From Pseudoalteromonas sp. MEBiC 03607 (GTDB lineage: Bacteria; Pseudomonadota; Gammaproteobacteria; Enterobacterales; Alteromonadaceae), in contig NZ_SRRY01000001.1 in NCBI RefSeq assembly GCF_004792295.1, positions 3,541,501-3,605,500 of the forward strand: DNA of 64,000 bases. The letters run 5' to 3'. Under the pieces are notes generated by a model. It was not told the DNA's origin. It was given only the letters and a program-made list of their open reading frames with translations, and ran no database searches. Position 1 is the stretch's first letter. Every line of letters starts with the position of its first letter. The position numbers and the translations under genes were made by a program. Below are positions 27,423 to 38,139 of this stretch, piece after piece.

Positions 27423-29062
27423 TAATCCATGTACTTACTTAAGTACTTTTTAAATACCGGATCGGTTTTCGCCAGCTCTTTTTGCTCCGCCAAAATATCT
27501 TTAAGGATGGCTTTAGAAGTGAGCGGATTTGCTAATACAACTCGAAATACCACAGTTGGTTGATGGTCATATTTTGCAGGTGTCAAACGAGTACGCGATA
27601 CAAAAGAACGACCGGCTTCACGCTGACGCTTTTGCATACTTGCAGTAAAGCGATTTAATGACGCATAGATGTCGAGCTTGGTCTCTTCGTCGGCGTCTTT
27701 TATTTTGGCCTGAATTTCTTTAGGCACATAGCGGTACGTTAATAAACAAAGCTCAGGCTCAGAAATAAGCTCAAAGTCTTCATCTTCTTTAATCATCTGT
27801 GCAAAGGTACGCGCCTTTACTATGCCGCGGTCAATCAACATTTCATAGCCTTTACGGCCAATAACACGTAAGCAAGCATGCACTAACATCGCCATACCTG
27901 GGCGACTTCCCTCAAGTGTATGACTACCTAAATCTTTCGAGCCTTTACGAAGAATATACTCGGCATGATGTTCAATCGCATCTGTAGCAGCAGGGTCTTT
28001 AAATAACACTAAGCCTGCCCCCATAGGCACATACATTTGCTTATGCGCATCGATAGTGATCGAATCAGCACGCTCTATACCGCTTAGTAGGTGGCGATAA
28101 TTCGTTGATAGTAAAGTGGCTCCCCCCCATGCAGCATCGACATGAAAATGACAGCCTAGTTCAGCACTTAAATCAGCCATTTCATTGAGTGGGTCTATAC
28201 TGCCGGTTTCTGTAGTACCAGCAACCCCTACTAATGCCATCACTTTAATGCCTGACGCTTCGAGTTCATAAGCCTTCTTACGCATGGCATTAACGTCAAC
28301 TTTATTATTCTTATCAGTTTCGATGGCAATAATGTTATCGCGACCAATACCTAATAAGTCGACCGTTTTCCCCAAAGAGTAATGACCCCGCTCAGAAACA
28401 AGCACAGCCAACCCTTTATAGCCGTAGTGCAACATACCGGCGATTAAACCTTGTGCTGCAATTCCCTTGTAATCACCATCGGCTTTTAATAGCCGATTGC
28501 GGGCAATCCATAATGCGGTGATATTGGCTACTGTGCCACCTGAACAAAACGCCCCAAGAGAGGTTTTAGCGCTATGCATCCACTTGCTGTAAAAAGCATC
28601 GTCTTCACTATAGGCTAGATGGTGCATCATGCCTAACACTTGTCTTTCAAGGGGTGTAAACGCTTTTGATGTTTCAATTTTAACTAGGTTCTGGTTCAAG
28701 CCCACCATCAGTTTTGATAATGGCAAAACGAAGTGCGGCAATGCCGAGGTCATATGACCAATGAAGCTTGGTGCAGCAGTATGAACAGAATGCGCAACTA
28801 ACTGCTCCATAATGTCTTGTGCATAGTCAGAGACGAAAGTTGGCTCTTCAGGGATAGTGGCCGACTGAAAATCTTTTTCAATCTCGTGCAAGGGCTTCTC
28901 AATCGCCGCTATGTTCTCATTTAAGAACCCAGCAAGATTGCTTGAAATTTCTGATTCGATTTTACTCAAGGTTGAGTCAGGTGCTTCTGGCACCGTAAAT
29001 ATACGAATCAAGCTTTCTTTAGAGGCGACGGCACAACGCTTTTGATCCATCCTAATACCCAT
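27422..29062 (-). CDS. panP: Pyridoxal-dependent aspartate 1-decarboxylase (PanP type)
   Basis: 546 residues of the group II PLP decarboxylase family. Seen: FIGHMTSALPHF, the PLP-stacking SERGHYSLGK near 223-232, HVDAAWGGA (308-316) and the Schiff-base lysine in TIDAHKQMYVP (K341). Length and motifs match the PanP group of Vibrio and Alteromonadales, which makes beta-alanine from aspartate in place of PanD. This fits panE and coaD elsewhere in the window. A glutamate decarboxylase role is the alternative. Start could be 29062 or 29050; neither has a strong ribosome binding site. Confidence 0.85.
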   Translation of the reverse strand: MGIRMDQKRCAVASKESLIRIFTVPEAPDSTLSKIESEISSNLAGFLNENIAAIEKPLHEIEKDFQSATIPEEPTFVSDYAQDIMEQLVAHSVHTAAPSFIGHMTSALPHFVLPLSKLMVGLNQNLVKIETSKAFTPLERQVLGMMHHLAYSEDDAFYSKWMHSAKTSLGAFCSGGTVANITALWIARNRLLKADGDYKGIAAQGLIAGMLHYGYKGLAVLVSERGHYSLGKTVDLLGIGRDNIIAIETDKNNKVDVNAMRKKAYELEASGIKVMALVGVAGTTETGSIDPLNEMADLSAELGCHFHVDAAWGGATLLSTNYRHLLSGIERADSITIDAHKQMYVPMGAGLVLFKDPAATDAIEHHAEYILRKGSKDLGSHTLEGSRPGMAMLVHACLRVIGRKGYEMLIDRGIVKARTFAQMIKEDEDFELISEPELCLLTYRYVPKEIQAKIKDADEETKLDIYASLNRFTASMQKRQREAGRSFVSRTRLTPAKYDHQPTVVFRVVLANPLTSKAILKDILAEQKELAKTDPVFKKYLSKYMD

Positions 29063-29298
29063 TCTAAGCAGCTAAAAATGAATTAGATGTTGAAACATCA
29101 CCGTTTTCACTTTTGCGGCACTGTTGCTACGAAATTGGCTAACTTTACTGGAATATCACGAAAATGTCTCGTCTAAAGCAAAAAAGCCACGTCTTCGATG
29201 ACAAAAAAGTGATCTAAAAATGACATTTGCGGTAATTTTATACTATCGATTAAGTCTTTTTTCAGTATAATCAAGTAATAACAGCTAAGGGAGCACTT

Positions 29299-31149
29299 AT
29301 GCCCAAAGGAATGCAAAAAACCAGCTGGCTACTTTATGGCTTTGCCGCTTTTTTTGTTAGCTTATTTGGTTACATTTACTATACCTATGAAACCACTCGC
29401 AATGAAATAATCACGCATGTTGATAACAAATTATTTAATGCTGCTGTGAGTGTAAAACATATCTTAGGTGATGATTACCATGATCGAGTTAATGCTGGTT
29501 TAGCTATCTCTCCTGCTGTATACAAAGAAAAAAGTCGCGCACTCTCTGAGTATGCAAAACAAATGCAACTTGCCTATGTCTATGCCATGGTTAAGCGTGA
29601 TGATACCGTCTACTTCAGTGCTTCAAGCTATACTCAAAAAGATCAAAATACAGGCAAAGTTACCGAGTTTTTTGACATCTACCCTGAAGCAACAGAATTA
29701 AATAAAGAAGCCTTTAATTCAACAGAACCTGTTTATGAAATTTCACAAGATCAATGGGGCTACTTTAAAAGCATTTTCGTAACCTTTGTCGATAACAACG
29801 GCCAGACCTACATCACCGGTGCAGACATAACACTTAGCGATTTTAATCAGCAATTGCAATACAGTGTTACTCGCGCAGCAATTACAGCCTGTTTCTTTTT
29901 CTTTATAGCAGTATTAATTGCAGGCCTCTATTTTTTACAACTCAAACGTTCACTATCAACAGATGCTCGCACAGGCTTTGCCAACCATGTAGCGCTAGAG
30001 TATTACTTAAAAAAGACAACAAAATATCGCATGGAGCTCGCGGTTATCGTCATTAATGAATTAGACGATATCAGTAGTTTTTACGGTACCGAAGTCAGCG
30101 ATAAAGTAATGGCAAGTTTACTTGGCTACTTTCAAGCACGTTTGCCAAATGACTGCTATGCCTATCGCCTTGCCACGAATAAGATAGCTTTGTTGCAAAC
30201 GCGCAGCTCTGACAAAGAATTAGAAGAAATAATTAACACCTTCAACAATGCGATCCCGGTGTTAAAAGAACCGTTCATTTACGTTAGCTTGTATGCAGGC
30301 ATTGCATCTGGCAACAAGCTTATGCTTATCGAAAATGCCCACATAGCCTTACAGCAAGCAAAGTTTAATAATCAGCGAGTTGTTCGCTATGAAAATGTTT
30401 TTAAACAAGTCGAAGAGCGCTTTAGAAATAATGTAACGCTTGCCAAAGAGGTGAAAGAAGCATTTGATAACAATCGCATTGTGCCTTACTTTCAAGCTAT
30501 TTATGATACCAACACTGAGCAGATTGAGCACTACCAATGTCTAGCGAGATTAGCCAGTGCCCAAGGCCGTATTCATAGTCCTGACTACTTTATGACGGTG
30601 CTCAAACGCTCACGTATGGATGGGCTGTTAAGACGTACCATGTTTACCCGTTGTGTTGAGCATTTTAGAAAAACCAACCTAAGCTGGAGCATTAACATCA
30701 CCGCGCAAGATATTCTTGATCCAAGCTTAAGTGAGTTTTTCGAACAGCAACTAAGACGCTACCCACAGCCTCATAACATTATTTTTCAATTTCATGAAAG
30801 CGATGCTATTGCTTATTTTAGTGAGGTAAAAACCTTTATTAGCCTTTTAAAAAATAAGGGAGCGCAGGTGTTTATTAATGAGTTTGGCTCAGGCTTTTCA
30901 AACTTACCGCATATTCTAAAATTAGAGATCGATGGTTTAAAACTCGATAAAAACCTTGTGAGTCAAATTCACAGTAATAATGATAACTTTTTGTTTATTG
31001 AGAATTTAGTAAAGTACGCTAATCAGCTAAACCTGCAAGTTATCGCTGAACAAGTCGATAACGAACAAATTGCTGACGCGCTGTCTCGTGCGGGGATTAA
31101 TTTAATGCAGGGGAGCCACTTTTCATCGCCAGCTCCCTACATTCATTAA
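29299..31149 (+). CDS. Membrane protein with degenerate GGDEF and EAL domains
   Basis: 616 residues. One membrane helix (10-28), a periplasmic sensor region of about 160 residues, a second helix (193-213), then a GGDEF-like domain (about 220-365) and an EAL-like domain (about 380-615). At the GGDEF site the sequence is RLATNKIA (290-297), so diguanylate cyclase activity is not expected. The EAL signature is QCLAR (Q413 for Glu) and DDFG is NEFG (527-530), so phosphodiesterase activity is also doubtful; N466, E500, K548 and E584 remain. It is probably a signal-transmitting or c-di-GMP-binding membrane protein. AAGGGAGC precedes the ATG. Its 3' end overlaps the convergent TrmB-like gene by four bases. 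Confidence 0.88.
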   Translation: MPKGMQKTSWLLYGFAAFFVSLFGYIYYTYETTRNEIITHVDNKLFNAAVSVKHILGDDYHDRVNAGLAISPAVYKEKSRALSEYAKQMQLAYVYAMVKRDDTVYFSASSYTQKDQNTGKVTEFFDIYPEATELNKEAFNSTEPVYEISQDQWGYFKSIFVTFVDNNGQTYITGADITLSDFNQQLQYSVTRAAITACFFFFIAVLIAGLYFLQLKRSLSTDARTGFANHVALEYYLKKTTKYRMELAVIVINELDDISSFYGTEVSDKVMASLLGYFQARLPNDCYAYRLATNKIALLQTRSSDKELEEIINTFNNAIPVLKEPFIYVSLYAGIASGNKLMLIENAHIALQQAKFNNQRVVRYENVFKQVEERFRNNVTLAKEVKEAFDNNRIVPYFQAIYDTNTEQIEHYQCLARLASAQGRIHSPDYFMTVLKRSRMDGLLRRTMFTRCVEHFRKTNLSWSINITAQDILDPSLSEFFEQQLRRYPQPHNIIFQFHESDAIAYFSEVKTFISLLKNKGAQVFINEFGSGFSNLPHILKLEIDGLKLDKNLVSQIHSNNDNFLFIENLVKYANQLNLQVIAEQVDNEQIADALSRAGINLMQGSHFSSPAPYIH

Positions 31150-31811
31150 AGGTTGATCACTAAACGGTGGCTTTGCTGACCGCTAGCCCAGTATTTACGT
31201 TCAAATGGCGTGATTGCTATATCGCTCTCATATAATTGAACATCACAAGGATGTCCTGCAAGCTCGAGCGAGCGGGCAAATTCCTTCACGTAAATATCCC
31301 AATTGCTTCTGAGCTCTAAACGACCGCCTAATTTAATGATAAACGGAAAAATAGCAGCGCCATGCCAGCGCCTTTGCAAGTGCTTTGCTTTTGGCCATGG
31401 ATTTGGGTATAGCAAATAATGATGCGTCGGTTTCCAATTAGCAGCTACCGCTAAACGCCAAAAGTCGTTTAAGTCTGCTTGCACTAAAATATACTGGCCC
31501 GCATCGGTTTGCTTGTACTCTATCTCATGCTTCTCTAAGCGATGAGATGACTTATCGATACCAATCACCAACGCATCAGGGTGACGCTTAGCTAAGTTAG
31601 CCGTACTTTCACCTACACCACAACACGAATCAAGGATTATAGGCCCGTTAAACGCTTGAACCTTTGCATTTACCTCATCAAAAGCCGCTTGCGTATGCTG
31701 TGCAATCGGCTTTTTAAAATCCGCACTTAAGTGCTTTAAAACTATTTCGTCTAACTTTTCATGTAAGCCAGGCTGATTCGATACAATACTTCTCGAATTT
31801 GCATCCGTCAT
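31146..31811 (-). CDS. TrmB-like SAM-dependent methyltransferase
   Basis: 221 residues. The SAM-binding loop is ILDSCCGVGESTANLAKRHP, and YLLYPNPWPKAKHLQRRW corresponds to the FPDPWxKxRHxKRR block of tRNA (guanine-N7) methyltransferase TrmB. The N-terminus is shorter and the loop (DSCCGVG) differs from E. coli TrmB (EIGFGMG). It therefore looks like a divergent paralogue that may modify tRNA; the target is unproven. It follows yadH by one base (stop and start adjoining) and converges on the degenerate GGDEF/EAL gene. Confidence 0.78.
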   Translation of the reverse strand: MTDANSRSIVSNQPGLHEKLDEIVLKHLSADFKKPIAQHTQAAFDEVNAKVQAFNGPIILDSCCGVGESTANLAKRHPDALVIGIDKSSHRLEKHEIEYKQTDAGQYILVQADLNDFWRLAVAANWKPTHHYLLYPNPWPKAKHLQRRWHGAAIFPFIIKLGGRLELRSNWDIYVKEFARSLELAGHPCDVQLYESDIAITPFERKYWASGQQSHRLVINL

Positions 31812-32578
31812 TAGTGTCTAAGCCCCACACCACGTTTAATAAGCGTTAACGCTAAAGTAAATAAACCCACAATAAATAAACCAAGTACCCCAAAAGCTAC
31901 CGATAAATCGACATCAGACACGCCTAAAAAGCCAAATCTAAATGCATTGACCATGTAGATGATTGGATTCACTTGCGATACACCTTGCCAAAACTCAGGT
32001 AACAAGCTGATTGAGTAAAACACTCCGCCTAAATAAGTCAGTGGAGTAAGAATGAAGGTTGGAATAATACTAATATCATCAAAGCTATTTGCATAAATTG
32101 CGTTAATAAGGCCACCTAAAGCAAATACCGCTGAGGTTAAAATAACCGTCGCCATGATCACAAAAATATTATGAATTTGGATATCAACAAACAGCAATGA
32201 TACACAGGTAACGATTAAGCCAACTAGCATACCGCGGGTCATACCACCGCCCATGTAGCCAAGTACGATAATGTAATTTGGCACTGGTGCAACTAATAGC
32301 TCTTCAATACTCTTTTGGAACTTGGTCGAATAAAAGCTTGAAGCTACATTCGAGTAAGAGTTAGTGATCACCGACATCATAATCAGACCCGGTACAATAA
32401 ACTCCATGTAAGTAAAGCCACCCATATCACCGATACGCGAACCAATCAGGTTACCAAAAATAACAAAATAAAGGCTCATCGTGATTGCTGGCGGAACTAA
32501 GGTTTGCACCCAAATACGTAAAAAGCGAATACACTCTTTGATCCAAATACTTTTTAGCGCTACTCCATATTTAAACAT
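31811..32578 (-). CDS. yadH: ABC-2 type transporter permease
   Basis: 255 residues with six membrane helices. It matches E. coli YadH closely along its length: IWVQTLVPPAITMSLYF, FGNLIGSRIGDMGGFTYM, FIVPGLIMMSVITNSYSNVASSF and LTPLTYLGGVFYSISLLP. The permease pairs with the ATPase encoded just upstream; their codons abut at 32578. The substrate of YadGH is not established. Confidence 0.92.
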   Translation of the reverse strand: MFKYGVALKSIWIKECIRFLRIWVQTLVPPAITMSLYFVIFGNLIGSRIGDMGGFTYMEFIVPGLIMMSVITNSYSNVASSFYSTKFQKSIEELLVAPVPNYIIVLGYMGGGMTRGMLVGLIVTCVSLLFVDIQIHNIFVIMATVILTSAVFALGGLINAIYANSFDDISIIPTFILTPLTYLGGVFYSISLLPEFWQGVSQVNPIIYMVNAFRFGFLGVSDVDLSVAFGVLGLFIVGLFTLALTLIKRGVGLRH

Positions 32579-33507
32579 TATTCGCCTCGCCCTTGTTCTA
32601 ATAAGCCTACAAAAAGTTCTTCTAAACGATTTGCTTTATTTCGCATACTGAGCACGGTATTACCTTGTTCGGTCAACGCGCTGAATACTTGGTTTAAGCC
32701 CTGAGACTTCGCCACTTCAACTTCTAAAGTGTGGTCATCAGTTAGTGTATATTTGTAACCTTCAATGCTAATTGGTTGCACTGGCTGCTTTAAATCAAGT
32801 ACAAAGGTCTCTTTATCAAGCTTGGCTAGTAGCGCTTTGATAGTGGTGTTTTCAACAATCACGCCACTGTCGATAATCGCGATGTTTTTACATAACAGCT
32901 CAGCTTCTTCTAGGTAGTGAGTAGTCAAGATGATGGTCACACCTTGCTTATTTATCTCGCGAAGAAAATCCCACATAGAGCGACGTAGCTCAATATCAAC
33001 ACCGGCTGTTGGCTCATCTAAAATAAGTAATTTAGGTTCATGCATCAGAGCACGAGCAATCATTAAACGGCGCTTCATACCACCTGACAGCGTACGCGCT
33101 TGCTTATCTTTTTTCTCAAATAAACCCAGTTGCTTTAGATACTTTTCAGCACGCTCATGCGCCAGCTTTCTTGGTACACCATAATAGCCCGCTTGGTTAA
33201 CCAAAATTTGGTTCAGTGTTTCAAATTGGCTAAAATTAAACTCTTGCGGCACTAAACCTAGTTCAGACTTAGCGGCTTCCAAATCTGTATCAATGTCATG
33301 CCCAAACACCTGGACACGGCCAGCGCTTTTGTTCACTAACGATGAGATAACACCAATGGTAGTTGATTTACCGGCACCGTTCGGACCAAGTAAAGCAAAG
33401 AAATCGCCCTGTTGAACTTGTAAGTCGATGCCCTTTACGGCTTCAACACCATTTTTATAAACCTTTTTTAGGCCTTCAATATTTAATGCGATCGTTTTTT
33501 CGCTCAC
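32578..33507 (-). CDS. yadG: ABC transporter ATP-binding protein
   Basis: About 309 residues. Walker [11 protein letters not shown], signature LSGGMKRRL and Walker [13 protein letters not shown] are all intact, with a downstream H-loop TTHYLEEAE. It energises the YadH permease. GTG at 33507 is preferred as start: GGAGAGGG lies six bases upstream, and GTGA overlaps the ubiX stop codon. The longer form from 33531 would add eight residues unlike the family. Confidence 0.93.
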   Translation of the reverse strand: MSEKTIALNIEGLKKVYKNGVEAVKGIDLQVQQGDFFALLGPNGAGKSTTIGVISSLVNKSAGRVQVFGHDIDTDLEAAKSELGLVPQEFNFSQFETLNQILVNQAGYYGVPRKLAHERAEKYLKQLGLFEKKDKQARTLSGGMKRRLMIARALMHEPKLLILDEPTAGVDIELRRSMWDFLREINKQGVTIILTTHYLEEAELLCKNIAIIDSGVIVENTTIKALLAKLDKETFVLDLKQPVQPISIEGYKYTLTDDHTLEVEVAKSQGLNQVFSALTEQGNTVLSMRNKANRLEELFVGLLEQGRGE

Positions 33508-34127
33508 TGTTTGCCCTCTCCATAACCCCAACGCTTGGTCAGAGTATGTTCAATGTTTAAATGATCTAAAATTCGCGCCACCATAAAATCAACCAAGTCT
33601 GAAATCTGCTCTGGCTGATGATAAAAACCCGGTGCCGCAGGCATAATCGTTACGCCTAGCCTTGCTAGTTTCAGCATGTTTTCAAGATGAATTTCGCTAA
33701 ATGGCGTTTCACGCGGGACTAAAATCAGCTGCCCCCGTTCTTTAATAACCACGTCGGCGGCGCGTTCAAGTAAGTTATCTGACGCACCTACCGCAATTGC
33801 AGACACTGAACCTGCACTACACGGACAAACCACCATTTTTTTCGGTGCAGCAGAGCCCGACGCAACAGGACTAAACCAGTTGTCTTTACCAAACACCTTT
33901 AGTTGCTCAGGCGCAGCATTAAAAAGCGTGCTTAACTGTTCTGTCGCTTTATCTTCGTTACCCGATAGCTTGATATTCGATTCGGTATCAAAAACCACTC
34001 GAGCAGCACTTGAGATCAACACATAAACTTGAAACTGCTGCTGAAGTAACACTTCTAATAACCGTAAACCGTATGGCGCACCAGAGGCACCGCTAAAAGC
34101 TAAGGTTATTTTATCTTTAAATTGCAT
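33504..34127 (-). CDS. ubiX: Flavin prenyltransferase
   Basis: About 207 residues. The FMN-binding start [19 protein letters not shown], the block [28 protein letters not shown] and [17 protein letters not shown] are typical of UbiX. It makes prenylated FMN, the cofactor of the UbiD decarboxylase in ubiquinone synthesis. ATG at 34127 follows GGAG at eight bases; the longer reading from a TTG at 34163 would add twelve unrelated residues. It lies between mpl and yadG on the same strand. Confidence 0.95.
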   Translation of the reverse strand: MQFKDKITLAFSGASGAPYGLRLLEVLLQQQFQVYVLISSAARVVFDTESNIKLSGNEDKATEQLSTLFNAAPEQLKVFGKDNWFSPVASGSAAPKKMVVCPCSAGSVSAIAVGASDNLLERAADVVIKERGQLILVPRETPFSEIHLENMLKLARLGVTIMPAAPGFYHQPEQISDLVDFMVARILDHLNIEHTLTKRWGYGEGKQ

Positions 34128-34149
34128 ATTTTGACGCTCCATATACCGA

Positions 34150-35493
34150 TTAGTTGTGTTCAAGAGCGGTAATTAAGCGCTGATGAATCCCCTCAAAGCC
34201 ACCATTACTCATAATTAAAACATGCTGCTTAGGCGCTTTACCTGCAACCACGTGTTTAATAATTTCTTCAGTGCTAGAGCTACAATGCATACCTGCCGCA
34301 GCGGCGTATTCTTTGAGTGACCAGCTTAAATTGTCTGGTTCAAATAAATACACCTCATCGGCAGCTTCAAGTGAGTCAATCAAGGTTTGCTGATGCACGC
34401 CCATTTTCATGGTATTTGAACGAGGCTCTAAAATGGCAATAATCTTCTCATCGCCCACTTTTGCACGAAGCCCTGCCAAAGTTGTTTTAATTGCCGTTGG
34501 GTGATGGGCAAAATCGTCATACACCTTAATCGAGTTAATATCGGCTTTAAGCTCCATACGGCGCTTAGGAGAAATAAACTCAGCCAAGCCCGCAATACTG
34601 ACTGGTACGGCAATCCCGACATGGCGCGCTGCTGCAATAGCCATGATAGCATTTTTCACATTATGCTCGCCCATCGCTTGCCAACTAACAACGCCTTGAA
34701 CTTCTCCCTCAAGTAGCACTTCAAATTCGCTACCATCAGCTCTCAGTAAACGGTAATCCCAATCACCTGCCAGCGTTTCGCTTTCGCTCCAAAGACCACG
34801 CTCAATCACATCTTGTAAGGCTTCATCTTGGCTTGGCCAAATAACCTTACCGCTACAGGGTAATGTACGCATCAAGTGATGAAATTGTTTCTTTATTGCG
34901 TTTAAATCTTCAAAAATATCAGCGTGATCAAATTCAAGGTTATTAAGAATTAAGGTACGTGGTAAGTAATGAACAAATTTACTGCGTTTATCAAAAAATG
35001 CCGTGTCGTACTCATCGGCTTCGATTACAAAAAATGGCGTTTCACCAACCCGTGCTGACACACCAAAATTTTGCACAATGCCACCAATTAAAAAGCCAGG
35101 CTTCATTCCGGCATACTCTAATAACCAAGCTAACATACTCGCTGTTGTTGTTTTGCCGTGTGTTCCAGCGACAGCCAACACCCACGAATTTTGCAACAGA
35201 TTATGCTTTAACCATTCAGGACCTGAAGTATAAGGTAAGCCTTTATCAAGCACGTATTCAACACAAGGGTTGCCTCGGCTCATAGCGTTACCAATTACTA
35301 CCATATCTGGCGCAGGCTCTAGTTGAGCAACGTCATAACCTTGGGTGAGCGTAATACCTAGCTCTTCTAATTGCGTGCTCATCGGTGGGTACACATTTTG
35401 ATCAGAGCCTGTCACTGTATGACCTAACGATTTAGCGATTGCGGCAATACCACCCATAAAGGTGCCACAAATTCCAAGAATATGAATATGCAT
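34150..35493 (-). CDS. mpl: UDP-N-acetylmuramate:L-alanyl-gamma-D-glutamyl-meso-diaminopimelate ligase
   Basis: 447 residues of the Mur ligase family. The N-terminal nucleotide motif is [18 protein letters not shown], the ATP loop [16 protein letters not shown] and the C-terminal [19 protein letters not shown]. Mpl reattaches recycled murein tripeptide to UDP-MurNAc in cell-wall recycling. The gene heads a run with ubiX, yadG, yadH and the TrmB-like gene, although functions differ. The family length is about 450, so it is complete. Confidence 0.95.
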   Translation of the reverse strand: MHIHILGICGTFMGGIAAIAKSLGHTVTGSDQNVYPPMSTQLEELGITLTQGYDVAQLEPAPDMVVIGNAMSRGNPCVEYVLDKGLPYTSGPEWLKHNLLQNSWVLAVAGTHGKTTTASMLAWLLEYAGMKPGFLIGGIVQNFGVSARVGETPFFVIEADEYDTAFFDKRSKFVHYLPRTLILNNLEFDHADIFEDLNAIKKQFHHLMRTLPCSGKVIWPSQDEALQDVIERGLWSESETLAGDWDYRLLRADGSEFEVLLEGEVQGVVSWQAMGEHNVKNAIMAIAAARHVGIAVPVSIAGLAEFISPKRRMELKADINSIKVYDDFAHHPTAIKTTLAGLRAKVGDEKIIAILEPRSNTMKMGVHQQTLIDSLEAADEVYLFEPDNLSWSLKEYAAAAGMHCSSSTEEIIKHVVAGKAPKQHVLIMSNGGFEGIHQRLITALEHN

Positions 35494-35604
35494 CTACTGT
35501 CCTGAGCAAAATGAATGAGAGATAAACTAAGGCGTTATAATGCCAAATATAAGCTTTACTTACCATGACTAGCGGTCAATAGAGTATTGCCAAATAGCCA
35601 TCAT

Positions 35605-35634
35605 AAAAAACACCTCAAATTTGAGGTGTTTTTC
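35605..35634. terminator. Terminator after uppP
   Basis: AAAAACACCTCAAA pairs with TTTGAGGTGTTTTT with no loop to speak of; a T run follows in the minus direction. Confidence 0.85.
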
Positions 35635-35654
35635 GAATTAAGTTGAATGGTTAT

Positions 35655-36458
35655 TTACAGCATTAAGAATGCAAACAAACCAACACCAAGTAACAAGCGG
35701 TAGATAACAAATGGCATCATACCCATGCGCTCAATAACTTTTAAGAAAAAGAAAATACACGCATAAGCTGATACAAATGATAAGCCAGCGCCGAGTAAAA
35801 TCGCATGCCAATCAATCGCCTCGCCCGCTGTTGCAAGCTGATACACATAATAGGAACCCGCTGCTGCAATGACCGGAATTGACATTAAAAATGAAAAACG
35901 CGCAGCACTTTGCTTGTTAAGGCCCAGCATTAAACCTACGGTGATGGTAATACCTGAACGCGATGTCCCAGGGAATACCATAGCCAGCACTTGTGAAAAG
36001 CCTAACAATAGCGCACTGAAAAAATTGATTTGGTAAATGTTCTTAACTTGCTTTGCTTTTACATCGGCATACCAAAGTAACAAACCAAACACGATGGTAG
36101 AGGTGGCAATAACCCACGCATTTCGCGAGTAACTTTCAACGAAATCTTTAAACAAATAACCAATTAATAATGCAGGAATGGTTGCGACAATAATCCACCA
36201 GCCTAAGCGGCTGTCATCGGTGGCACCTTGAGAGCCAAACGATTTAAACCACGCGCCTAGAATGTCTACCACTTCTTTACGGAAATACAATACCACGGCA
36301 CCTAAAGTACCAACATGAACGGCCACATCAAATGCTAAACCTTGGTCGTGCCAACCTAAAACTTGCGAAGGTAAAATTAAATGTGCTGAGCTCGAAATAG
36401 GTAAAAACTCAGTCAATCCTTGAATTAAGGCTAAAACAATTATCTCAATAATACTCAT
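35655..36458 (-). CDS. uppP: Undecaprenyl-diphosphatase
   Basis: About 267 residues, eight membrane helices. The two signature motifs are [16 protein letters not shown] near the N-terminus and [14 protein letters not shown] in the middle. It regenerates undecaprenyl phosphate for wall and polysaccharide synthesis. ATG at 36458 begins [15 protein letters not shown] and overlaps the folK stop codon as ATGA; the eight residues further upstream are not family-like. It ends the folB-folK-uppP run. Confidence 0.95.
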   Translation of the reverse strand: MSIIEIIVLALIQGLTEFLPISSSAHLILPSQVLGWHDQGLAFDVAVHVGTLGAVVLYFRKEVVDILGAWFKSFGSQGATDDSRLGWWIIVATIPALLIGYLFKDFVESYSRNAWVIATSTIVFGLLLWYADVKAKQVKNIYQINFFSALLLGFSQVLAMVFPGTSRSGITITVGLMLGLNKQSAARFSFLMSIPVIAAAGSYYVYQLATAGEAIDWHAILLGAGLSFVSAYACIFFFLKVIERMGMMPFVIYRLLLGVGLFAFLML

Positions 36459-36943
36459 GGGTAAGAAAACTCCACCTTCCATAGTTTTTGTTGCGGATTA
36501 TTATAATTATCCCATAGCTCTGCTAGCGTGCATTTTGCTACAGGGTGAAAAAAATCAGGGGCTATTTCAGCTAAAGGCTGAAGAACAAATGCATTTTTGG
36601 TAATTTCATCGCGAGGTAGCTGTGCAGGCGAATCACAAATTACGTCATCATAAAATAAAAGATCTAGGTCAAGCGTTCGTGGACTAAACTTTTTGTCATC
36701 ACGGGTACGGCCATTTTCAAGCTCAATTTCTTTCAATAACTTACACAGTTCAGGTAGTGGCATATCGGTTTGCGCCCCTAATACTGAGTTATAAAAGTTA
36801 CTGCCTGCAAAACCGACCGCTTCACTCTCAAAAACTGATGAGTGAATAAAATCAGGAAAATGTACTTTTAGAGCATCAAGCGCCTGACGAATATAATGCT
36901 CTTTATTAACGTTAGAGCCTAAACTAATAAAAATTTGCGCCAT
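36455..36943 (-). CDS. folK: 6-hydroxymethyl-7,8-dihydropterin pyrophosphokinase
   Basis: 162 residues. It opens [19 protein letters not shown] and carries [27 protein letters not shown], the family signature that binds ATP and pterin. It is an essential folate step after FolB. It begins one base after folB ends and overlaps uppP by four bases, so the three genes are translated from one message. Confidence 0.95.
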   Translation of the reverse strand: MAQIFISLGSNVNKEHYIRQALDALKVHFPDFIHSSVFESEAVGFAGSNFYNSVLGAQTDMPLPELCKLLKEIELENGRTRDDKKFSPRTLDLDLLFYDDVICDSPAQLPRDEITKNAFVLQPLAEIAPDFFHPVAKCTLAELWDNYNNPQQKLWKVEFSYP

Positions 36944-36944
36944 G

Positions 36945-37301
36945 TTAATATGCCTTGCGACGGGTGATTTCGACTCCCACCGTTTTGGCTTGTGGCACTG
37001 CTGCAGGTTTACTCACGCGAATGGTCACTTGCTCAGTTGCAAACTCAGTTAAGATAATGGCCGCTAATTGTTCAACTAAGGTTTCAAGCAGCTCTACTGG
37101 TTTTGCTGTTGTATGAGCGATAACCCGCTCGCTGACTTTTGCATAATCAAGTGCAAGGTTAATATCATCAGTCGCAGCTGCCGCAGAAATATCACATAGC
37201 ATTTCAATATCAAAATACAGGCTTTGTTTACTTTCTTTTTCAAAATCATACACACCGATAATGGTGTCTACATGCAATTGTGATATATATACCTTGTCCA
37301 T
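36945..37301 (-). CDS. folB: Dihydroneopterin aldolase
   Basis: 118 residues from ATG at 37301. KVYISQLHVDTIIGVYDFEKE begins the family, with LDYAKVSERV and the terminal block VGVEITRR. TTGGAG upstream of 37301 supports this start over the 13-residue longer reading. It converts dihydroneopterin to 6-hydroxymethyl-dihydropterin in folate synthesis. Divergent from plsY. Confidence 0.93.
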   Translation of the reverse strand: MDKVYISQLHVDTIIGVYDFEKESKQSLYFDIEMLCDISAAAATDDINLALDYAKVSERVIAHTTAKPVELLETLVEQLAAIILTEFATEQVTIRVSKPAAVPQAKTVGVEITRRKAY

Positions 37302-37528
37302 TGATACTCCAAGTGACATAAATATTAAAACACCTCTCATACTAAACGCTTATTGATTTGAATAATCCGCGCTATAAGTTGTCATACTGTTTTAATATAT
37401 AAAAATTACCCCTACAATAACGGGTAGATGCGATGCATTATTGCTCACATGTTCTACTCAAAAATAGTGGCAGATGGTTTTGCCGCCAATGATAGCCCAA
37501 AAGTGCAGATTTAAAAATAAGGAAGCGC

Positions 37529-38137
37529 GTGTTAACAGCCCTAATGTTAGTTTTAGCCTATTTACTGGGATCGGTCTCATCCGCAATCCTTGTCTCTCGG
37601 CTGTTTAAACTACCGGACCCACGCAGTCACGGATCGAACAACCCAGGTGCAACGAATGTCTACCGCTTAGGTGGAAAAGTCCCTGCTGTACTTGTTCTTG
37701 TCTTTGATATTTTAAAAGGAACCATTCCGGTTTGGGGTGCTTACTTCTTAAAAATAGAGCCACTTATGCTCGGCTTGATTGGTGTAGCAGCCTGTTTAGG
37801 CCATATGTACCCGCTGTTTTTCAGTTTTAAAGGCGGTAAGGCTGTCGCGACCGCTTTTGGCACGTTATTACCCATTGGTTTATCGTTAGGTGGGATGTTA
37901 ATTGCAACTTGGATCTTAATTGTTGCTATCACGCGCTACTCATCTCTTGCAGCGTTAGTCACGGTTTCGTTAGCACCTCTTTATACTTGGTGGATAAAAC
38001 CTTTGTATACGTTGCCTGTAACCTTTTTAACCGTGTTGATAATTTTCCGTCATAGAGCAAATATCACTCGCTTACTCGCGGGTGAAGAGCCAAAAGTAGG
38101 GGCTAAGAAAAAAGCCCCTGAACATGAAGAAGGTTGA
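37529..38137 (+). CDS. plsY: Acyl-phosphate:glycerol-3-phosphate acyltransferase
   Basis: 202 residues, five or more membrane helices. Motifs are [19 protein letters not shown], then [21 protein letters not shown], both typical for PlsY. It adds the first acyl chain to glycerol-3-phosphate in the inner membrane. GTG start after AAGGAAG. It faces the folB-folK-uppP run across a divergent promoter region and ends two bases from the convergent tsaD. Confidence 0.95.
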   Translation: MLTALMLVLAYLLGSVSSAILVSRLFKLPDPRSHGSNNPGATNVYRLGGKVPAVLVLVFDILKGTIPVWGAYFLKIEPLMLGLIGVAACLGHMYPLFFSFKGGKAVATAFGTLLPIGLSLGGMLIATWILIVAITRYSSLAALVTVSLAPLYTWWIKPLYTLPVTFLTVLIIFRHRANITRLLAGEEPKVGAKKKAPEHEEG

Positions 38138-38139
38138 TG

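Noticed and set aside
29266..29271. TATAAT before the GGDEF/EAL gene as a -10 box
   Set aside because: No acceptable -35 sequence lies 16-18 bases upstream, so the promoter is not supported.
34959..35285. A 108-codon frame antisense to mpl
   Set aside because: It lies entirely within mpl, which has full family motifs and length.
37428..37514. A 28-codon ORF upstream of plsY
   Set aside because: The GGG before its ATG is too close to serve as a ribosome binding site, and the peptide shows no recognisable pattern; chance is likely.
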